NCBI GenBank assembly: GCA_027257055.1
Contig: JAPVLO010000572.1
Span: 496,001-560,000 of the forward strand
Reading direction: 5' to 3'
DNA from: Cephalopachus bancanus
Lineage: Eukaryota; Chordata; Mammalia; Primates; Tarsiidae
Length of the DNA stretch: 64,000 nt
The notes beneath the pieces are model-generated. The model saw only the letters and a list, made by a program, of their open reading frames with translations, was not told the origin of the DNA and searched no databases. Made by a program: the position numbers and the translations under genes. Shown one piece after another: positions 31,150 through 42,915 of the stretch. The first letter of the stretch is position 1. Each line of letters opens with the position of its first letter.

Positions 31150-32790
31150 AAATGACGCTCCGTCAAGTGGCTTCACCCGGCCCACGCCCCCTCCCGCCCG
31201 GCGTTCCCTCCGCGGGCATCGGCCGCACAGCCTCGACCTCCCCGCCAGCCGCTTTCTGGCGCTCCCCGCGCCGCTCCCAGCTCATCCCCTCCTCCCTCGC
31301 TCGTCCGGCCCCAACCCCCTTCTCCCCCGGGATCTTGCGGGATGAGGGCTCCGGGGCACCAGGCAGCGTAGGCCCTGGACACCTCCTGCCGTCGCGCGGG
31401 CGACCCTCCGGCCCGCCTCTCCTCCTCTTCCCCCGGCCTCTCCCGCAGGGCATTCGAGGCGGCCTCCGCCCCTGGCCCCCCCGCGACTTCGGCCAGCACC
31501 GCGGGGAGGGGTCGTTCGACCTCGCCTGGGCTTGTGCGCAGGCGTCTGGGCCCTGCAAACCCCCACGGGGCGTCTAGACCCTCCCGGGCATCCTCGCCAC
31601 CCTCCCGCCTCCCGGGGCGCCCCAGGCGCGGTCCTGGCCGGCCAGAGGGGCCCGGGAGCCTCGGGACGACGCCCCGGGGCGGCTCCGGCTCGCGCAGGCC
31701 AGCTCAGTGGCTTCCGTCTCTCCCTGTTCGAGCCGGGGCTTCCTGCCCGGCCTTCAGCGTGTTGTGAAATCCCGCCAACGCGCGCGCGCGAAGACGCCTC
31801 CCGGATCGAGCGCCGCGCCCCTGCGCGGGACGCTCAGGCTGGCCCCGGGGCGGCTTCCCGCGCGGCGGAGTCTCCCCGCAGCTCCGCCCTCCCGGCGCCG
31901 CGAGTGCCCACGGGAGTCTGACCCGGGCGTGCGTCTCCCCGCCGGCGCCGCGAGGGGGCGATAGCACCAGGCACCCGCGAGGCGGCGCGGCGCGCAGGCC
32001 CGAGGAGGCGCCGGGAGTTCCCCGCGCGCCCCGGCCTGGCCTCCCGCGAGCAGCTGGCCGACCCGGCTGGCCGGCGACTTCCCGGCGCGCAGGTGACACC
32101 GGGAATGCGGTTGGCCCGCCCGGGTGCTTCTCTGGACACAGTGAGGACCCTCTAGGATTCAAGGGCTCTCCGCGAGAAATGGATAGCCGGCCAGTTTCCG
32201 TAGTGTAGTGGTTATCACGTTCGCCTCACACGCGAAAGGTCCCCGGTTCGAAACCGGGCGGAAACATCGCGTTTTTGTTACTAAATTTTCTTTTTTCCTT
32301 CCCAGAAGCATCCGAATCCTACATGGGATTCTGAGAAGACCGCAATGAGATTCCGGGACCCAAGGCGGGTTGGAGGGACTCGAGTGCGGAGCCAGCGGCG
32401 GAGTGGCTCTCAGCCACAGGCGCGGCTCAGGCGCCCCTGGCGGCGGCGGCGGCGGCTGTAGCGAGCGTGGGCCCTCGGGAGCTGGGACTCGCGCTCAGCA
32501 GGCAGCTGCTCCGCGGCGCCGCCTTCCGGTGCTGTGTCGTGTCTCTTCCGACACCAGACGGCACTCGTGGCACCGCGGGAGCTGGAAATGGCTGCCCAAC
32601 GATTGAAGCCGCCGGTTCCCACCCGGATCCCTGACGACCGAGTTCCGGTTCAGGGCAGCGTCCCGAATGGCGATGCCGCTCGCGGTCCGGCCGCTCTCCC
32701 TGGACGGCGATGGGTCCGCGTCTTCCACGGATCCCGAACACCTGCGTCGAGACCGACCTGAGCTGGGCGATGGCCGCGCTCTGAGCTCAC
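31150..32790. promoter_or_regulatory. CpG island around tRNA-Val
   Basis: CpG-dense, GC-rich DNA without repeats on both sides of the Val gene. It includes a short (ggc)n run at 32440-32455. It has the look of an open, unmethylated promoter region, but apart from the tRNA I see no transcript with recognisable exons. Confidence 0.7.
32194..32266 (+). tRNA. tRNA-Val-CAC: tRNA-Val(CAC), intact
   Basis: This 73-nt gene has acceptor GTTTCCG with CGGAAAC plus discriminator A, A box TAGTGTAGTGG, anticodon loop CTCACAC giving CAC, and T arm CCCGGTTCGAAACCGGG with an exact B box. A TTTTT terminator lies at 32272-32276. As far as I recall it is identical to the human gene. It delivers valine to GUG codons. 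It lies inside a CpG island, which fits active tRNA genes. Confidence 0.98.
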
Positions 32791-33049
32791 GGGAATAAGG
32801 GCATCGCCAGCCCCAGGTGCCGGGCCAGGACCCGGTCGCTCCACTCTCCCACGCCCACCAAGCTGCCTTCGTGGGGTTTATTTTCTTGATTCCGGTCGTT
32901 CTTAGTTCGCATCCAGTTCGGTCACGAAAATCATTCGTTCTTTCGCCCTCCTCTCGGTTTCTCCCCACAGGGAATCCTAAAATCTTTGGTTCTAAGTCAG
33001 TCGGAAACAATGTATGCGTTTTATTAAAAGACTATTTTCACAACCCTCC

Positions 33050-33331
33050 CTCACAAAAGAGAGGCAGACAATTTAAACAGACACTTCGCCAGAGAAGATT
33101 GTGGATTGCAAATAATCACATGAAAAGATCTCTAACATCAGTAATCATTAGGAAAATGCAAATTGAAAATTTATTGAAATACCACTGGGCACAAATTAGG
33201 ATGTCTAAATTTAATAAATAGACTGACCGTACCAAGTTGGCAAGGGTGTGGAGAAACTGGAACATTTCTGCACTGCTGGCGGTGCATCCACCATGGAAAA
33301 CAGCTGGGCAGTGTTTTAAAAAGTTAAACTG
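33050..33331 (+). mobile_element. Old L1 fragment (3' ORF2 region)
   Basis: gacaatttaaacagacactt, atcagtaatcattaggaaaa, tgcaaattgaaaatt, aagggtgtggagaaactgga and ctgctggcggtgc follow the L1 ORF2 3' order. It carries stops and is not functional. Confidence 0.85.
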
Positions 33332-33570
33332 AGCTGGGCGTGGTGGCTCACACCTATAATTCCAGCACTTTGGGAGGCAGAGGTGAGAGGATTGCTTGAT
33401 TCTGCGGGTTCGAGACCAGCCCTGGCAACTTGGCAAGACCTCTTCTCTTATACAGCTGAGTATGGTGCCACTCACCTGTGGTTCCAGCTACTTGGAAGGA
33501 TCGCCTGAGCCCAGCAGGTCAAGACTGCCATGAGCAGGCCTCTGCACTCCAGACTCCAACTCAAAAAAAT
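33332..33570 (+). mobile_element. Alu with internal deletions and TSD
   Basis: Sense Alu of about 239 bp. Flanks aaaagttaaa on both sides. Confidence 0.9.
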
Positions 33571-33581
33571 AAAAAGTTAAA

Positions 33582-33699
33582 TAGAGACAGAGACTCACTG
33601 TGTTGCCTAGGCTGGTCTCGAACTCCTGGGCTCAAGCAATCCTCCTGCCTAGGCCTCCCAACGTGCTAAGATTACAGGCATGAGCCACTGTGCCCGGAC
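33582..33699 (-). mobile_element. Alu left monomer, antisense
   Basis: gagactcactgtgttgccta, tctcgaactcctgggctcaa and gagccactgtgcccgg form a single monomer. Confidence 0.8.
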
Positions 33700-33850
33700 T
33701 CTTTTGAATTTAAAATACAAAAAGTTACCTTGAATTTAAAATAAATTTGAAACATTCTTGTGGGCCCCAACCATGCCAATCAGCCCTGGGTTCCAATGAT
33801 AGTTTCAGAGGTGGGTACATGTGCCAAAACTTGTACATTTTAGATATGTT

Positions 33851-33972
33851 CGGCCTGGTGTGGTGGTTCAAACCTGTAATTATAATCCCAGCATTTTAGG
33901 AGGCCAAGGCAAAAGGACTGCCAGAGCTCAGGGCAAGACCTCATTTCTATAATAAACAAATAATAAATAAAT
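33851..33972 (+). mobile_element. Alu left monomer, outer element of a pair
   Basis: ggcctggtgtggtggttcaa through a (aat)n tail. The word atatgttc before it recurs as atatgtcc after the next Alu. Confidence 0.8.
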
Positions 33973-34274
33973 AGCCGGGTTCGGTGGCTCAGCCTGTAAT
34001 CCCATGCCTTGGGAGGCTGAGGTGAGTAGACTGCCTGAGCCCCGCAGGTTCATGACCCGCCTGGGCAACTTGGCGAGACCTCATCTCTACAATAAATCAA
34101 AAATTAGCCGGGCGTGGTAGCGTGCGCCTGTAGTTCCAGCTACTTGGAAGGCTGCGGCGGAAGGATCACCGGAGCCCAGCGGGTCGAGGCTGCGGTGGCC
34201 AGGAGCGGCCACTGCACTCCAGTCTGGGTGACCAAGTGAGACTACAACTCAAATAAATAAATAAATAAATAAAT
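33973..34274 (+). mobile_element. Alu, young type
   Basis: ggctcagcctgtaatccc start, (aaat)n tail of about seven units. Confidence 0.94.
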
Positions 34275-34386
34275 ATGTCCAGTGTATTGTATGTCAGTTA
34301 TGCTTTAATGTAACTACTCAAAAATTTTTAGTAAAACCCCACATACTTGAAGCCTATTCTAGATACTCACATAAAATATAGGTTGA

Positions 34387-34680
34387 GGCGGGCTCAGTGG
34401 ATCAGCCTGTAATTCCGTGCCTTGGGAGGCTGAGTGAGTGGATTGTCTGAGCCGGTGGGTTCGAGACCCACTTGGGCAACTTGGTGAGACTCCATCTCTA
34501 CAATAAATCAAAAAATTAGCCGGGTGTGGTAGCGCTCGCCTGTAGTTCCAGCTACTTGAAAGGCTGAGCGGAAGGATCGCCGGAGCCCAGCAGGTCGAGG
34601 CTGCGGTGGCCGGCAGCGGCCACTGCACTCCAGTCTGGGCGACGGAGTGAGACTTTAACTCAAAAAAACCAAACAAACAA
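34387..34680 (+). mobile_element. Alu, young type, with TSD
   Basis: Flanks aaatataggttgag on both sides. The B-box arm reads gtgggttcgagacccac. Confidence 0.96.
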
Positions 34681-35035
34681 AAATATAGGTTGAGCATGCC
34701 AAATCTGAAAATCCAAAATCTGAAATACTCCAAAATCCAAAACTTCTGATTGTCAACATGCATGATGCTCAAAGGAAATGCTCATTGGGGCATTTCGGAT
34801 AATGCAAATATTCAAAAACTGGAAAAAATTTGAAATCCAAAACACTTGGCCCAAAGCATTTCAGTTAAGGGATACTTAACCTGTACATATTTTTTAAAGT
34901 TTTTTCTTATCAAAATTTTTGTAGGAAACAAAAAATATAGTCATGTGCCACATATTGATGATTCTGTTATTGACAGACTGCATATTGTCTGCCTCTCCTG
35001 CTAGAATGTAAGCCAACATTAAGTAATTTGTAGGT
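34681..35035. other. A/T-rich intergenic, no gene seen
   Basis: gaaaatccaaaatctgaaat and caaatattcaaaaactggaa resemble an old repeat, unassigned. Confidence 0.4.
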
Positions 35036-35334
35036 GGCTGGGCATGGTGACTCATTCCTGTAATCCCAGCACTTTGGGAGGCGGAGTGGGAGGATTGCTT
35101 GAGTTCAGGAGTTTGAGACCAGTCTAGGCAACATAGCAAGACCTCGTCTCTACAAAAATTAAATATTTAGCCAGACATGGTGACACACACCTGTAGTCCC
35201 AGTTACTTGGGAGGCTGAGGCCCAGAAGGTCAAGGAGGCCCAGGAGGTAGAGGCAGTGGTGAGCCAGGATCTTTCCAATGCTCTCCAGCCTGAGTGACAA
35301 GAATGAGACTCAACAACAATGACGACAACAAAAA
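35036..35334 (+). mobile_element. Alu, old type, with TSD
   Basis: ggctgggcatggtgactcat start. Flanks aatttgtaggt and aaattgtaggt. Confidence 0.93.
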
Positions 35335-35630
35335 ATTGTAGGTAGACCTCGGGTACAGTGTTAATCTCAACTCATGGCCCTCTGTCCTCACGGGTGGGTG
35401 CAAGGCTCTTCTCTTGCTTCATTAGTCTTAGTTACTATTTTCTTTTAACCCTATTCCCTATTACGGTGGGATCCTCTTCAATGTATTTAATCTTGTAATA
35501 TGTGTTGCTTTTGTAATTGTTTAATTTTGCATGCAATTGTTCCACTAGCATTGTGGCTTTATAGTTTACCCGTGTTGTTTTGTGCATGCCTAGTCCTTTG
35601 CCTCTAATTGCTATAAATAATTTCACTGTG
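35335..35630. other. Intergenic, no gene seen
   Basis: No family or gene recognised. Confidence 0.4.
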
Positions 35631-35922
35631 GGCCAGGCACGGTGTCTCACACCTATAATCCTAGCACTTTGAGAGGCAGAGGCGAGAGGATTGCCTGCTC
35701 AGAGGTTTGAGACCAGTCTGAGCAACATGGCGAGACCTGGTCTCTACAATAAATCAAAAAATCAGCTGGGCATGGTGGCGCGTGCCTGTGGTTCCAACTC
35801 CTTGGAATGCTAGGCAGAAGGATCACCTGAGCCCAGCAGTTCGAGGCTGCGGTGGCCATGAGCATGCCACTGCACTCCAGCCTGAGTGACAGAGTGAGAC
35901 CCAGACTCAAAAAAGATAACAG
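35631..35922 (+). mobile_element. Alu, outer of a pair
   Basis: ggccaggcacggtgtctcac start. Left flank ataatttcactgtgg recurs after the next Alu as ataattccactgtgg. Confidence 0.9.
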
Positions 35923-36157
35923 CATTGCCTGAGTCCGCGGGTTCGTGACCCGCCTGGGCAGGTGAGACCTCATGTCTACAACAAATCAAAAAAAATTAGC
36001 CGGGCGTGGTAGCGCATGCCTGTAGTTCCAGCTACTCAGAAGGCTGAGGCGGAAGAATCGCTGGAGCCCAGCAGGTCAAGGCTGAGGTGACCAGGAGTGG
36101 CCACTGCACTCCAGTCTGGGCGACAGTGAGACTCCAACTCAAAAAAAAAAAAAAAAA
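35923..36157 (+). mobile_element. Alu, young type, 5' truncated, inserted in the previous tail
   Basis: Starts inside the left monomer at attgcctgagtccgcggg and has an A17 tail. Confidence 0.9.
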
Positions 36158-36321
36158 CCACATCATAATTCCACTGTGGCATGCCCCCTTTTATTTTTCT
36201 CTCCTCCATGACAGAGATCAGATTGTCCTCCACTCCCTGCTCTGGCAAACAAATGACATCATACATTCTTTATTAAAGGTATTGTTCTAGCCTCTGGGGA
36301 TTTAAGAAGGACAAAAAAAAA

Positions 36322-36450
36322 TTGGGCACAGTGGCTCACACCTATAATCCCAGCACTTTGGGATGCCAGGGAAAGAGGATCACTTGAGGCCAAGAGCTCA
36401 AGACCAAATCTAGGAAAAATAGTGAGACTCTGTCTCTACAAAAAAAAAAA
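36322..36450 (+). mobile_element. Alu left monomer
   Basis: ttgggcacagtggctcacac to gtctctacaaaaaaaaaa, with no right monomer. Confidence 0.85.
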
Positions 36451-36546
36451 TTTACTGCCCTCAGGGAGTTTCTAGTTGGTGAGGCCAACAATAACAAGAT
36501 AGAACACATAGTATGTGTGATATTTTGATGTAATAAGAAATATACA

Positions 36547-36832
36547 GGCTGGGCTTGGTGGCTCAGCCTGTAATCCCAGTGCTTTGGGAGGCTGAGGTGA
36601 GTGGCTGAGCCCGCGGGTTCGAGACCCGCCTGGGCAACTTGGTGAGACCTTGTCTCTACAATAAATCAAAAATCAGTCGGGTGTGGTAGCACACGCCTAT
36701 AGTTCCAGCTACTTGGAAGGTTGAAGCGGAAGGATCGCCGGAGCACAGCAGGACGAGGCTGCAGTGGCCAGGAGTGTGCCACTGCACTCCAGCCTGGGCA
36801 ACAGAGTGAGACTCCAACTCAAAAAAAAAAGA
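36547..36832 (+). mobile_element. Alu, young type, with TSD
   Basis: Flanks aagaaatataca on both sides. Confidence 0.95.
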
Positions 36833-36841
36833 AAAGAAATA

Positions 36842-37160
36842 TACATTTGCTCTTTATACCCAGTTCCTAACACAGGTCTCCTAAGACACTTGGAATTTCG
36901 TGAGTGTTAGGGTCACAGCATCTCATGTTACTTCTGATAAGTCCCTGGCAGTCATACTTGAATTCATACTAGTGAGATGACTCCTGGAAGATGGAGGGGA
37001 CCAGTTGCTAAAGGAACACACCCTGATGATTAGAGGGTTGGAACTCAGCCTGTCCCCAGTCTCTGGGGAGGGAAAAAAGCTGGGGATTCACTCGGATTCA
37101 CTTAGTCGCCGGTGGTTAATGACTTCATCCATCGTGTCTACTGGAACTTCCATGAAAATC
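36842..37160. other. Intergenic, no gene seen
   Basis: No repeat or RNA gene recognised. Confidence 0.4.
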
Positions 37161-37167
37161 CCTAAGC

Positions 37168-37461
37168 CAGCAGTCCCCAACCTTTTTGGCATCAGAGATC
37201 AGTTTCGTGGAGGCAATTTTTCCATGGGTGGGGGAACCGGGATCATCTGGCTGTTAGAGTTTCATCAGGAGTGAGCAACCTGGATCCCTCACAGGCGCAG
37301 TTCACAACAGGATTTGCTCCTATCAGAATCTAATGCCACAGCTGATCTGACAGAACATGGAGCTCCTCTCAGCCACCGCGGCTCACCTCCTCCTGTGCGG
37401 CCTGGTTCCTAACAGGCACAAACAGGTACTGGTCCGTCCGCTGAAGGTTGGGGACTCCCGG
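37168..37461 (+). mobile_element. hAT-type non-autonomous DNA transposon
   Basis: It begins cagcagtccccaacct and ends aggttggggactcccgg, imperfect terminal inverted repeats. The flanks cctaagc and cctaaac fit a hAT target duplication of about 8 bp. Internal words (gatccctcacaggcgcag, gaatctaatgccacagctga, ctcacctcctcctgtgcggc) match a common mammalian fossil family whose exact name I do not recall. It has no transposase frame. Confidence 0.85.
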
Positions 37462-37479
37462 CCTAAACAACAGGGTTTG

Positions 37480-37960
37480 GAGAGCTTCCGGCTTGGTGAT
37501 TGCGTCAATGCACTGGGCAGGAGAGAGGCTGGAGAAAGCAGAAGCTCCAAGACCCTGCCACCTGTGCCCTCACACCTCTTCCATTTGGCTGCCCGCCTGG
37601 AAATTTTCAATGGCTTTTGTAATAAGACATTTTGTAATAAGACATTTGTAGGCAGATGTCTCCCTAAGTTTTGTGAGCCATTATAGAAAATTACCAAACA
37701 TGAGGTGGGAGCCCTCTGGCCTTATAGTCTATTGATCAGAAGTACAGGTGACAACCTGGAACTTGCAACTGGCATCTGAGGCCAGGATGGGGAGGCAATC
37801 TTGCAGGACTGAGCCCTTAACCTGTGGGATCTCATTAACTCCAGGTAGTCAGTATCAGAGTTAAGTTATAGAACGACCAGTTGGCATCCGTTGAAACTGG
37901 AGAATCGCCTGGTGTGGCAAACCCACACGTTTGCTGTGAGAATTGTGAGCAGAGGAAACA
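37480..37960 (+). mobile_element. Ancient interspersed repeat, family unsure
   Basis: cagaagtacaggtgacaacc, tgcaactggcatctgagg, gactgagcccttaacctgtg and atctcattaactccaggtag are familiar from an old primate-wide repeat. A 14-bp tandem duplication (gtaataagacattt) lies at 37618-37648. Confidence 0.5.
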
Positions 37961-38691
37961 GAGATTTTCTTTAGTGTGTTAGATGTGGTAAGTGCTACAC
38001 AGATAAGGACAGCAGGTGATGAAATATCTGGGTGTGCTTGTATGTGAAATACTGGAAAGTATGGCCAAGGCAGGCCCCCAAGAATGTGACTTTGGAGTTA
38101 TGACCTGAAGAAATTGAGGGAACCAGCCACAAGTGCCAAAGTCCTGTTGTGCTCCAGAAATACCAGAAAACCAGTAGTTGGATCTGAGTGAGGTGGAAAG
38201 AGGAAATACACCTTGTAGGACATAGTAAGGACTTTAGCTTTCACTTTGCATGAGACAGAATTCTGGAAAACACATTTCCCTGCAAGGTACAATAGGGCAG
38301 GGAATGGATTTGAGAGCAAAAACATAAATATCCAGTATATGTGGTTTCCCTGGGCTTCTTGGTGTGGGCAAGAATAACCATAGCCAAATAGCAACAGGGA
38401 AGGAATAACTATCAGACCCCTGATGGCCTGTTGTCTTCTCTGTCCTGATCCCTATGTGGCTGATTCCTTTTCCTCGTCTTGTCTCAGACCAGCCACTCCA
38501 CCCCACTAGCTCCCTTCTAAGCAGACACCAGTCACCGGGGTACTGGGGAGGAAGAGTGAGGGGCCAGTTCCTCAGAGCTCTGTGGACTTGGAAAGAGTCT
38601 CTGTTGGTCAGGATATTTCAGGACTTTATGGAGAATACAGAGAAATAGTAGGATGATGGGCCTGCACCACCAGTTGGACCAGGATCTTTCT
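37961..38691. other. Intergenic, no gene seen
   Basis: Mixed sequence. Open frames are short and show no familiar domain. Confidence 0.4.
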
Positions 38692-38979
38692 CTTTTTTTT
38701 TTTTTGAGTTGGAGTCTCACTCTGTCGCCCAGACTGGAATGCAGTGGCCGCTCCCGGCCACCGCAGCCTCGACCTGCTGGGCTCCGGCGATCCTTCCGCC
38801 TCAGCCTCCCAAGTAGCCGGAATTACAGGCATGCACTACCACACCCGGCTGATTTTTTTATTTATTGTAGAGATGAGGTCTTGCTGCCCAGGCGGGTCTC
38901 GAACCCACGGGCTCAGGCAATCCACTCACCTCAGCCTCCCAAAGGTGCGGGATTACAGGCTGAGCCACCAAGCCCGGCT
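38692..38979 (-). mobile_element. Alu, youngest type, with TSD
   Basis: Flanks accaggatctttc on both sides. Ends accaagcccggct. Confidence 0.97.
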
Positions 38980-39971
38980 GAACCAGGATCTTTCAAATCT
39001 GATCTGGGGTGGGATGCAAGAGGAAAATCCAGGGGCAGAGAGACAGACATCATCTGGAGAGGAAGCAAGACCACGGCTTCCCATGGAAGTTCTGAGGTGC
39101 ATTTCAGAAGCACAAGTGGAAGAAATGTACAGCAGGGCATCGTTTTGGACTGAGCACCTGCACTAGACTTATGAAACCAAGCCGAAATGGAGGCAGGCGT
39201 TCCAAAGCTCCAGGTCACCAAACAGAAATGAAATTGTTTACCTGGGTGTCCGAGAAATCAGGAAAGAGATTCCAACCAAATCCCCAAGCAGGTCAGTTTT
39301 AGGTAACATGACAAGAAGTCCCCTCTGCTTTAACCCTTACAAGGAAAGTCACTTTGAAGTGACCAGTCTGCATTTTGTTCCCCGTTTCTGCTTTCTTCAG
39401 CCCTTTTCCGCCTGTAAAGCCCACCTGCTCTGCCCATCTCTGTAGCGGGAAAATAGAGAAGTCGTGACACCGAGACTATTATAGGAAGTGGCAACGCTTC
39501 CAGGTTGAGCCCTGCAGAAGAGGAGAAGAGGGGTCTTATACCTTCATTTAGGTAAGGGAGGGGGTCGTGTTGAGCAATTACACATTTTCTTTGGAATGTA
39601 CAAGGATGTGCTCAGAAAAATCAGATCTTTCCAAGAACAACTGGTTTCCAGGAAATGAGGTCGTGAGCAGGGGCTGTAACTGATAAGGAGAGCAGTTGTG
39701 AATTAGGTACTCTTTCTTTTGCATTTCCATGAGAGCCGTCAGTCTGGCCATTTGGCCTTCTTCAAACAAAACCGGCCTGGCAGTTCTTTAAAGCTTGCTG
39801 CTTGACTTTCAAAAGGAAATACCTTTAACTGCTACCAGCCCCCTTTCTGCCACAGGGTTAGTGGGAGACAATCTAACATCTTAGGTGATTGCCACCGGGT
39901 CTCCCCGAAGCAGTTATTCATGGGTTTCTGTGTTCATTCACTCAACCATACAAGAAATATATTTGTTCTCT
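38980..39971. other. Largest Alu-free stretch in this part, no gene recognised
   Basis: About 1 kb without recognisable repeats. Splice-like words occur but I cannot build a convincing exon. Confidence 0.4.
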
Positions 39972-40227
39972 TGCTTTGGGAGGCCGAGGTGAATGGATTG
40001 CCTGAGCCCACGGGTTTGAGACCCGCCTGGGCAACTTGATGAGACCTCATCTCTACAATAAATCAAAAAATCAGCCGGGCGTGGTAGCGCGCGCCTGTAG
40101 TTCCAGCTACTTGGAAGGCTGAGGTGGAAGGATCACCGGAGCCCAGCAGGTCGAGGCTGTGGTGGGTGGGAGCGGCCACTGCACTCCAATCTGGGCGACA
40201 GAGTGAGACTCCAACTCAAAAAAAAAA
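39972..40227 (+). mobile_element. Alu, young type, 5' truncated, with TSD
   Basis: Begins at gctttgggaggccgagg. Flanks aagaaatatatttg on both sides, with eight extra bases at the 5' junction. Confidence 0.94.
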
Positions 40228-40897
40228 GAAATATATTTGAGCATTTGCCACATTCTGCCACAGCTCAACGGTCACCTTTTCTAAATCTTTGGATGAGATT
40301 CGACCCAAGTTATGAGTCACAAATAAAAACCAATCAGAACATTAACTAAACGTGTTGAAATTTTGTCTTTTGGCAACTGGTCGGGGACTTAGTATTCCCC
40401 GAAGGCTCCAGCGGTGTTCTCACCCTGCTCACTTTTCCACAGCCATGAGGGAGCCCTGGCTGAAAGGATGATGACTGAGCCTTTTGAAGAGCTTCGAGGG
40501 TGGAATTAGAGACAAGAAAAGGGGGTCACCCTTGGGCCTGAAGAGAGAGGCTGGCTGCAAGGCAGCTCCTATCTGGGGAGGTCCAGGATCTCCCATGATG
40601 GAAAAGCAGCTGTGGCTTCAAACAGGCCACCACATGGTTTGGGGTCAGTGACCCCACCCAGGTTAGGTGCTTTCATCCACATTGCTGAGGAAGCTGGTTT
40701 CACCAGGCTGAGTCAGAGCCCCAGGCATCACCATCCTGCCAAACCCCAGTAAGAAAACCAGAAAAACATTTCCCTTTGTTTGGAAAAAACAGTAAAAGCC
40801 TGGCAAGGGCCAGAAATGCATCTTTTAAATGAGTTTGGCCCTCTGCCAATGTGGCAAAAAGCTGGAAGTACTTTAAAGCCTAGTTATAGAAAGACAG
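40228..40897. other. Intergenic, no gene recognised
   Basis: Contains cacttttccacagccatgag near 40430, acceptor-like but unsupported. Confidence 0.35.
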
Positions 40898-41133
40898 TTT
40901 TTGTTTTGCTTTGTTTTTGAGTTGGAGTCTCACTCTGCTGCCAAGGCTGGAGGGCAGTGGCACACTCCTGGCCACCGCAGCCTGGCCCAGGCAGCCTCCG
41001 TTCGGCCTGCTGGGCTCGGGCAATCCTTCTGCCTCAGTCTTCCAAGTAGCTGGAACTACAGGCAGGCACCACACCAGGCCGGCCCAGCCAGCCAGGGTAA
41101 ATGTTTGATGTGCTGTACAGATGAGGTTGCCCT
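40898..41133 (-). mobile_element. Alu, antisense, left monomer missing, with internal insertion
   Basis: gagttggagtctcactctgc through cagatgaggttgccc. An extra 18-20 bp (cccaggcagcctccgttcgg) splits the usual cctgacctgctggg region. Confidence 0.85.
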
Positions 41134-41570
41134 GAAGGAAACCAGAACATAAATTGACAAGGTCCTTATTTTGTTCAAGGAACCAAACCTATATTTTCTT
41201 TGTCTCTCCTGATCTTTAGTTGCTATTCTATGGATAGCAGAGAGGTGTGACTTCCACCATGCCCAGCCTGAAGGCTGCCTGCCTTAAGTGATCGCCTTGC
41301 CCTTAACTTAGCATAGATGTTAAGATAAGCATGGTTTAATCATTAACATATATTCTGCTTGTGTGGTTTAGTTTAGACATTAACATACATCTTGCTTGTG
41401 TGGTTTTGCCCTCCCTTGTGTGATTTTTGGGCTATGTAAGAGGCACGCGGTGAAAATAAATTTGTTCTCTCTCGCTCTCAGCCACCTGGGAGAGGACCCT
41501 CCCAATCCCGCTGTTTCTCTGTCTCTTTCTTTCTCATTCCCTGCCCCCACCTCAGGCCCTGCTCAGCGGA
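41134..41570 (+). mobile_element. LTR-like sequence
   Basis: gggctatgtaagaggc, then aaaataaatttgttctctct and cgctctcagcc look like the R-U5 end of an ERV LTR. The upstream part has a duplicated word (ttaacata(t/c)at(t/c)(c/t)tgcttgtgtgg). No viral gene is present. Family and borders are uncertain. Confidence 0.5.
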
Positions 41571-41585
41571 GGCTTGAACGCTCAT

Positions 41586-41665
41586 TGCCCGGGCTGGTCT
41601 CGGACCCATGGACTCGGGCAACCCTCTCACCTCGGCCTCCCCGTGCTGGGATTACAGGTGTGGGT
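41586..41665 (-). mobile_element. Alu fragment (left monomer)
   Basis: gcccgggctggtctcgga, cctctcacctcggcctcccc and gtgctgggattacaggtgtg. Confidence 0.75.
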
Positions 41666-41739
41666 TACAAGCTGGTCTCCAGGCTTGCCGCAGCCTCGAA
41701 AGTCTTGGGCTCCAGCTATGCCATTTTATGTCAGGGACC

Positions 41740-42730
41740 TGAGTATCCGCAGGTCGTGAGGAGTCGTCCTGGAACCAGTCTCCCTGCGGGTTCCCCGGGG
41801 GGCGACGGTAGGCGATCTAGGAAGGGCACACAAGAAGCCGTAACAGTGGCTGCTTCTGGGAAAGGGAACGGGGACGCGGGGCAGGGACAGAAAGTGACTC
41901 GGCACCGCGAACCACGGCGAAGTGCCCAGCGGGCCCAGACCTGGTCCTGGCTCTGCAGCAGTGGCGCGCCAGGCCGGGTTCCACGGGGAGGACTGAGCCC
42001 GCCCCGGAACTCCGACTCCGCCCCTCCGCAGACGCCGCCCGCCGGTGGCGGGTCGTGGGGACCCCAGATTGCACGTGGGAGGCCGAGGTCCGGGGTGGGA
42101 AAGCGGCCCCGGGTTTCCAGGAAGCTAGAGGACGACCCCGCCCCCCAGCGCCCCGCCCCAGTCCCCCGGCGCCCACCCACCCCTTCGCCCCAGTTCCCCC
42201 CCCGCACCGCTCCGCCCCTCCGCCGAGTCTCGCGCCCCGCCCCTCGCCCGCCCCTCGCCGCCCCTCGCCGCCCCCGCCCGCCTCGCCCGCTCGCCCCCCT
42301 CGCCCCGCCGGGTTCACGCGCCCGCCCCTCCCCCGCGCCCCGCGGTGGTCTGCAGCCTTCCCGCGGGCCCCGGCCGGAGGCGCGAGGGCGGTCCGCGAAG
42401 GCCGACCTGCGTTCCCGACTGCAGGGACAGGAGGAGACGGAGACCACGCAGCACGCCCTGGGCGGGGAAGGGGCAGAGCCGAGTTCGGGGTCCCCCAGCG
42501 GCACCTGCTGGCCTGGGCTCGGCCCCGCCCGCGAGGGCGCGGAGACCCGGCGCGCCCTCCCGGAGGGGCGTGCGGCCCGCAGCCCGGCGCCCCGGACCTG
42601 CTGGGTGCGTGCGCGGCTCCAGCCGCTGCCCTCCGCTCGCGCGCCTGCGGCCCCACCTGAACCTCTGGTGGCGGCTCCAGGTGCGTTAGGTAAAGGGGTC
42701 CTGTGCACGGCCCCGCCGGGAGAATCCTGA
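41740..42730. promoter_or_regulatory. CpG island, no gene assigned
   Basis: About 1 kb of very GC-rich, CpG-dense DNA. A C-rich core at 42160-42335 has many ccccgccc/cccctcgcc words and GC boxes. It could be a promoter. Frames of 300-440 codons stay open on both strands, but their composition (Pro, Arg, Gly, Ala) is that of non-coding GC-rich DNA. Confidence 0.7.
42160..42335. repeat. C-rich tract with cccctcgccg repeats
   Basis: Several closely spaced cccctcgccg/cccgcccctcg words. The minus strand has many G-runs of three or more and could form G-quadruplexes. Confidence 0.8.
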
Positions 42731-42915
42731 GTTCGACAGAATTAGTAGCAGCTGTCTATAATTAAATCGTTTTTGGAGTCTTGCGTTGGCTAATGTGCAC
42801 GTTCTAATCATTACTAACGTTTGTTTTACATTCACTTGTCTCAGACGGAGTAGTTTACAGTGTCATCTAATCCTTTAACAATCTGACCAAGTAATCATCA
42901 TAGAATGTTAGATGA

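Noticed and set aside
41396..42730. Open frame of 444 codons on the plus strand
   Set aside because: It runs through an LTR-like end, an Alu fragment and a CpG island. Its composition (Pro, Arg, Ala, Gly) is that of GC-rich non-coding DNA, and competing long frames lie on the other strand.
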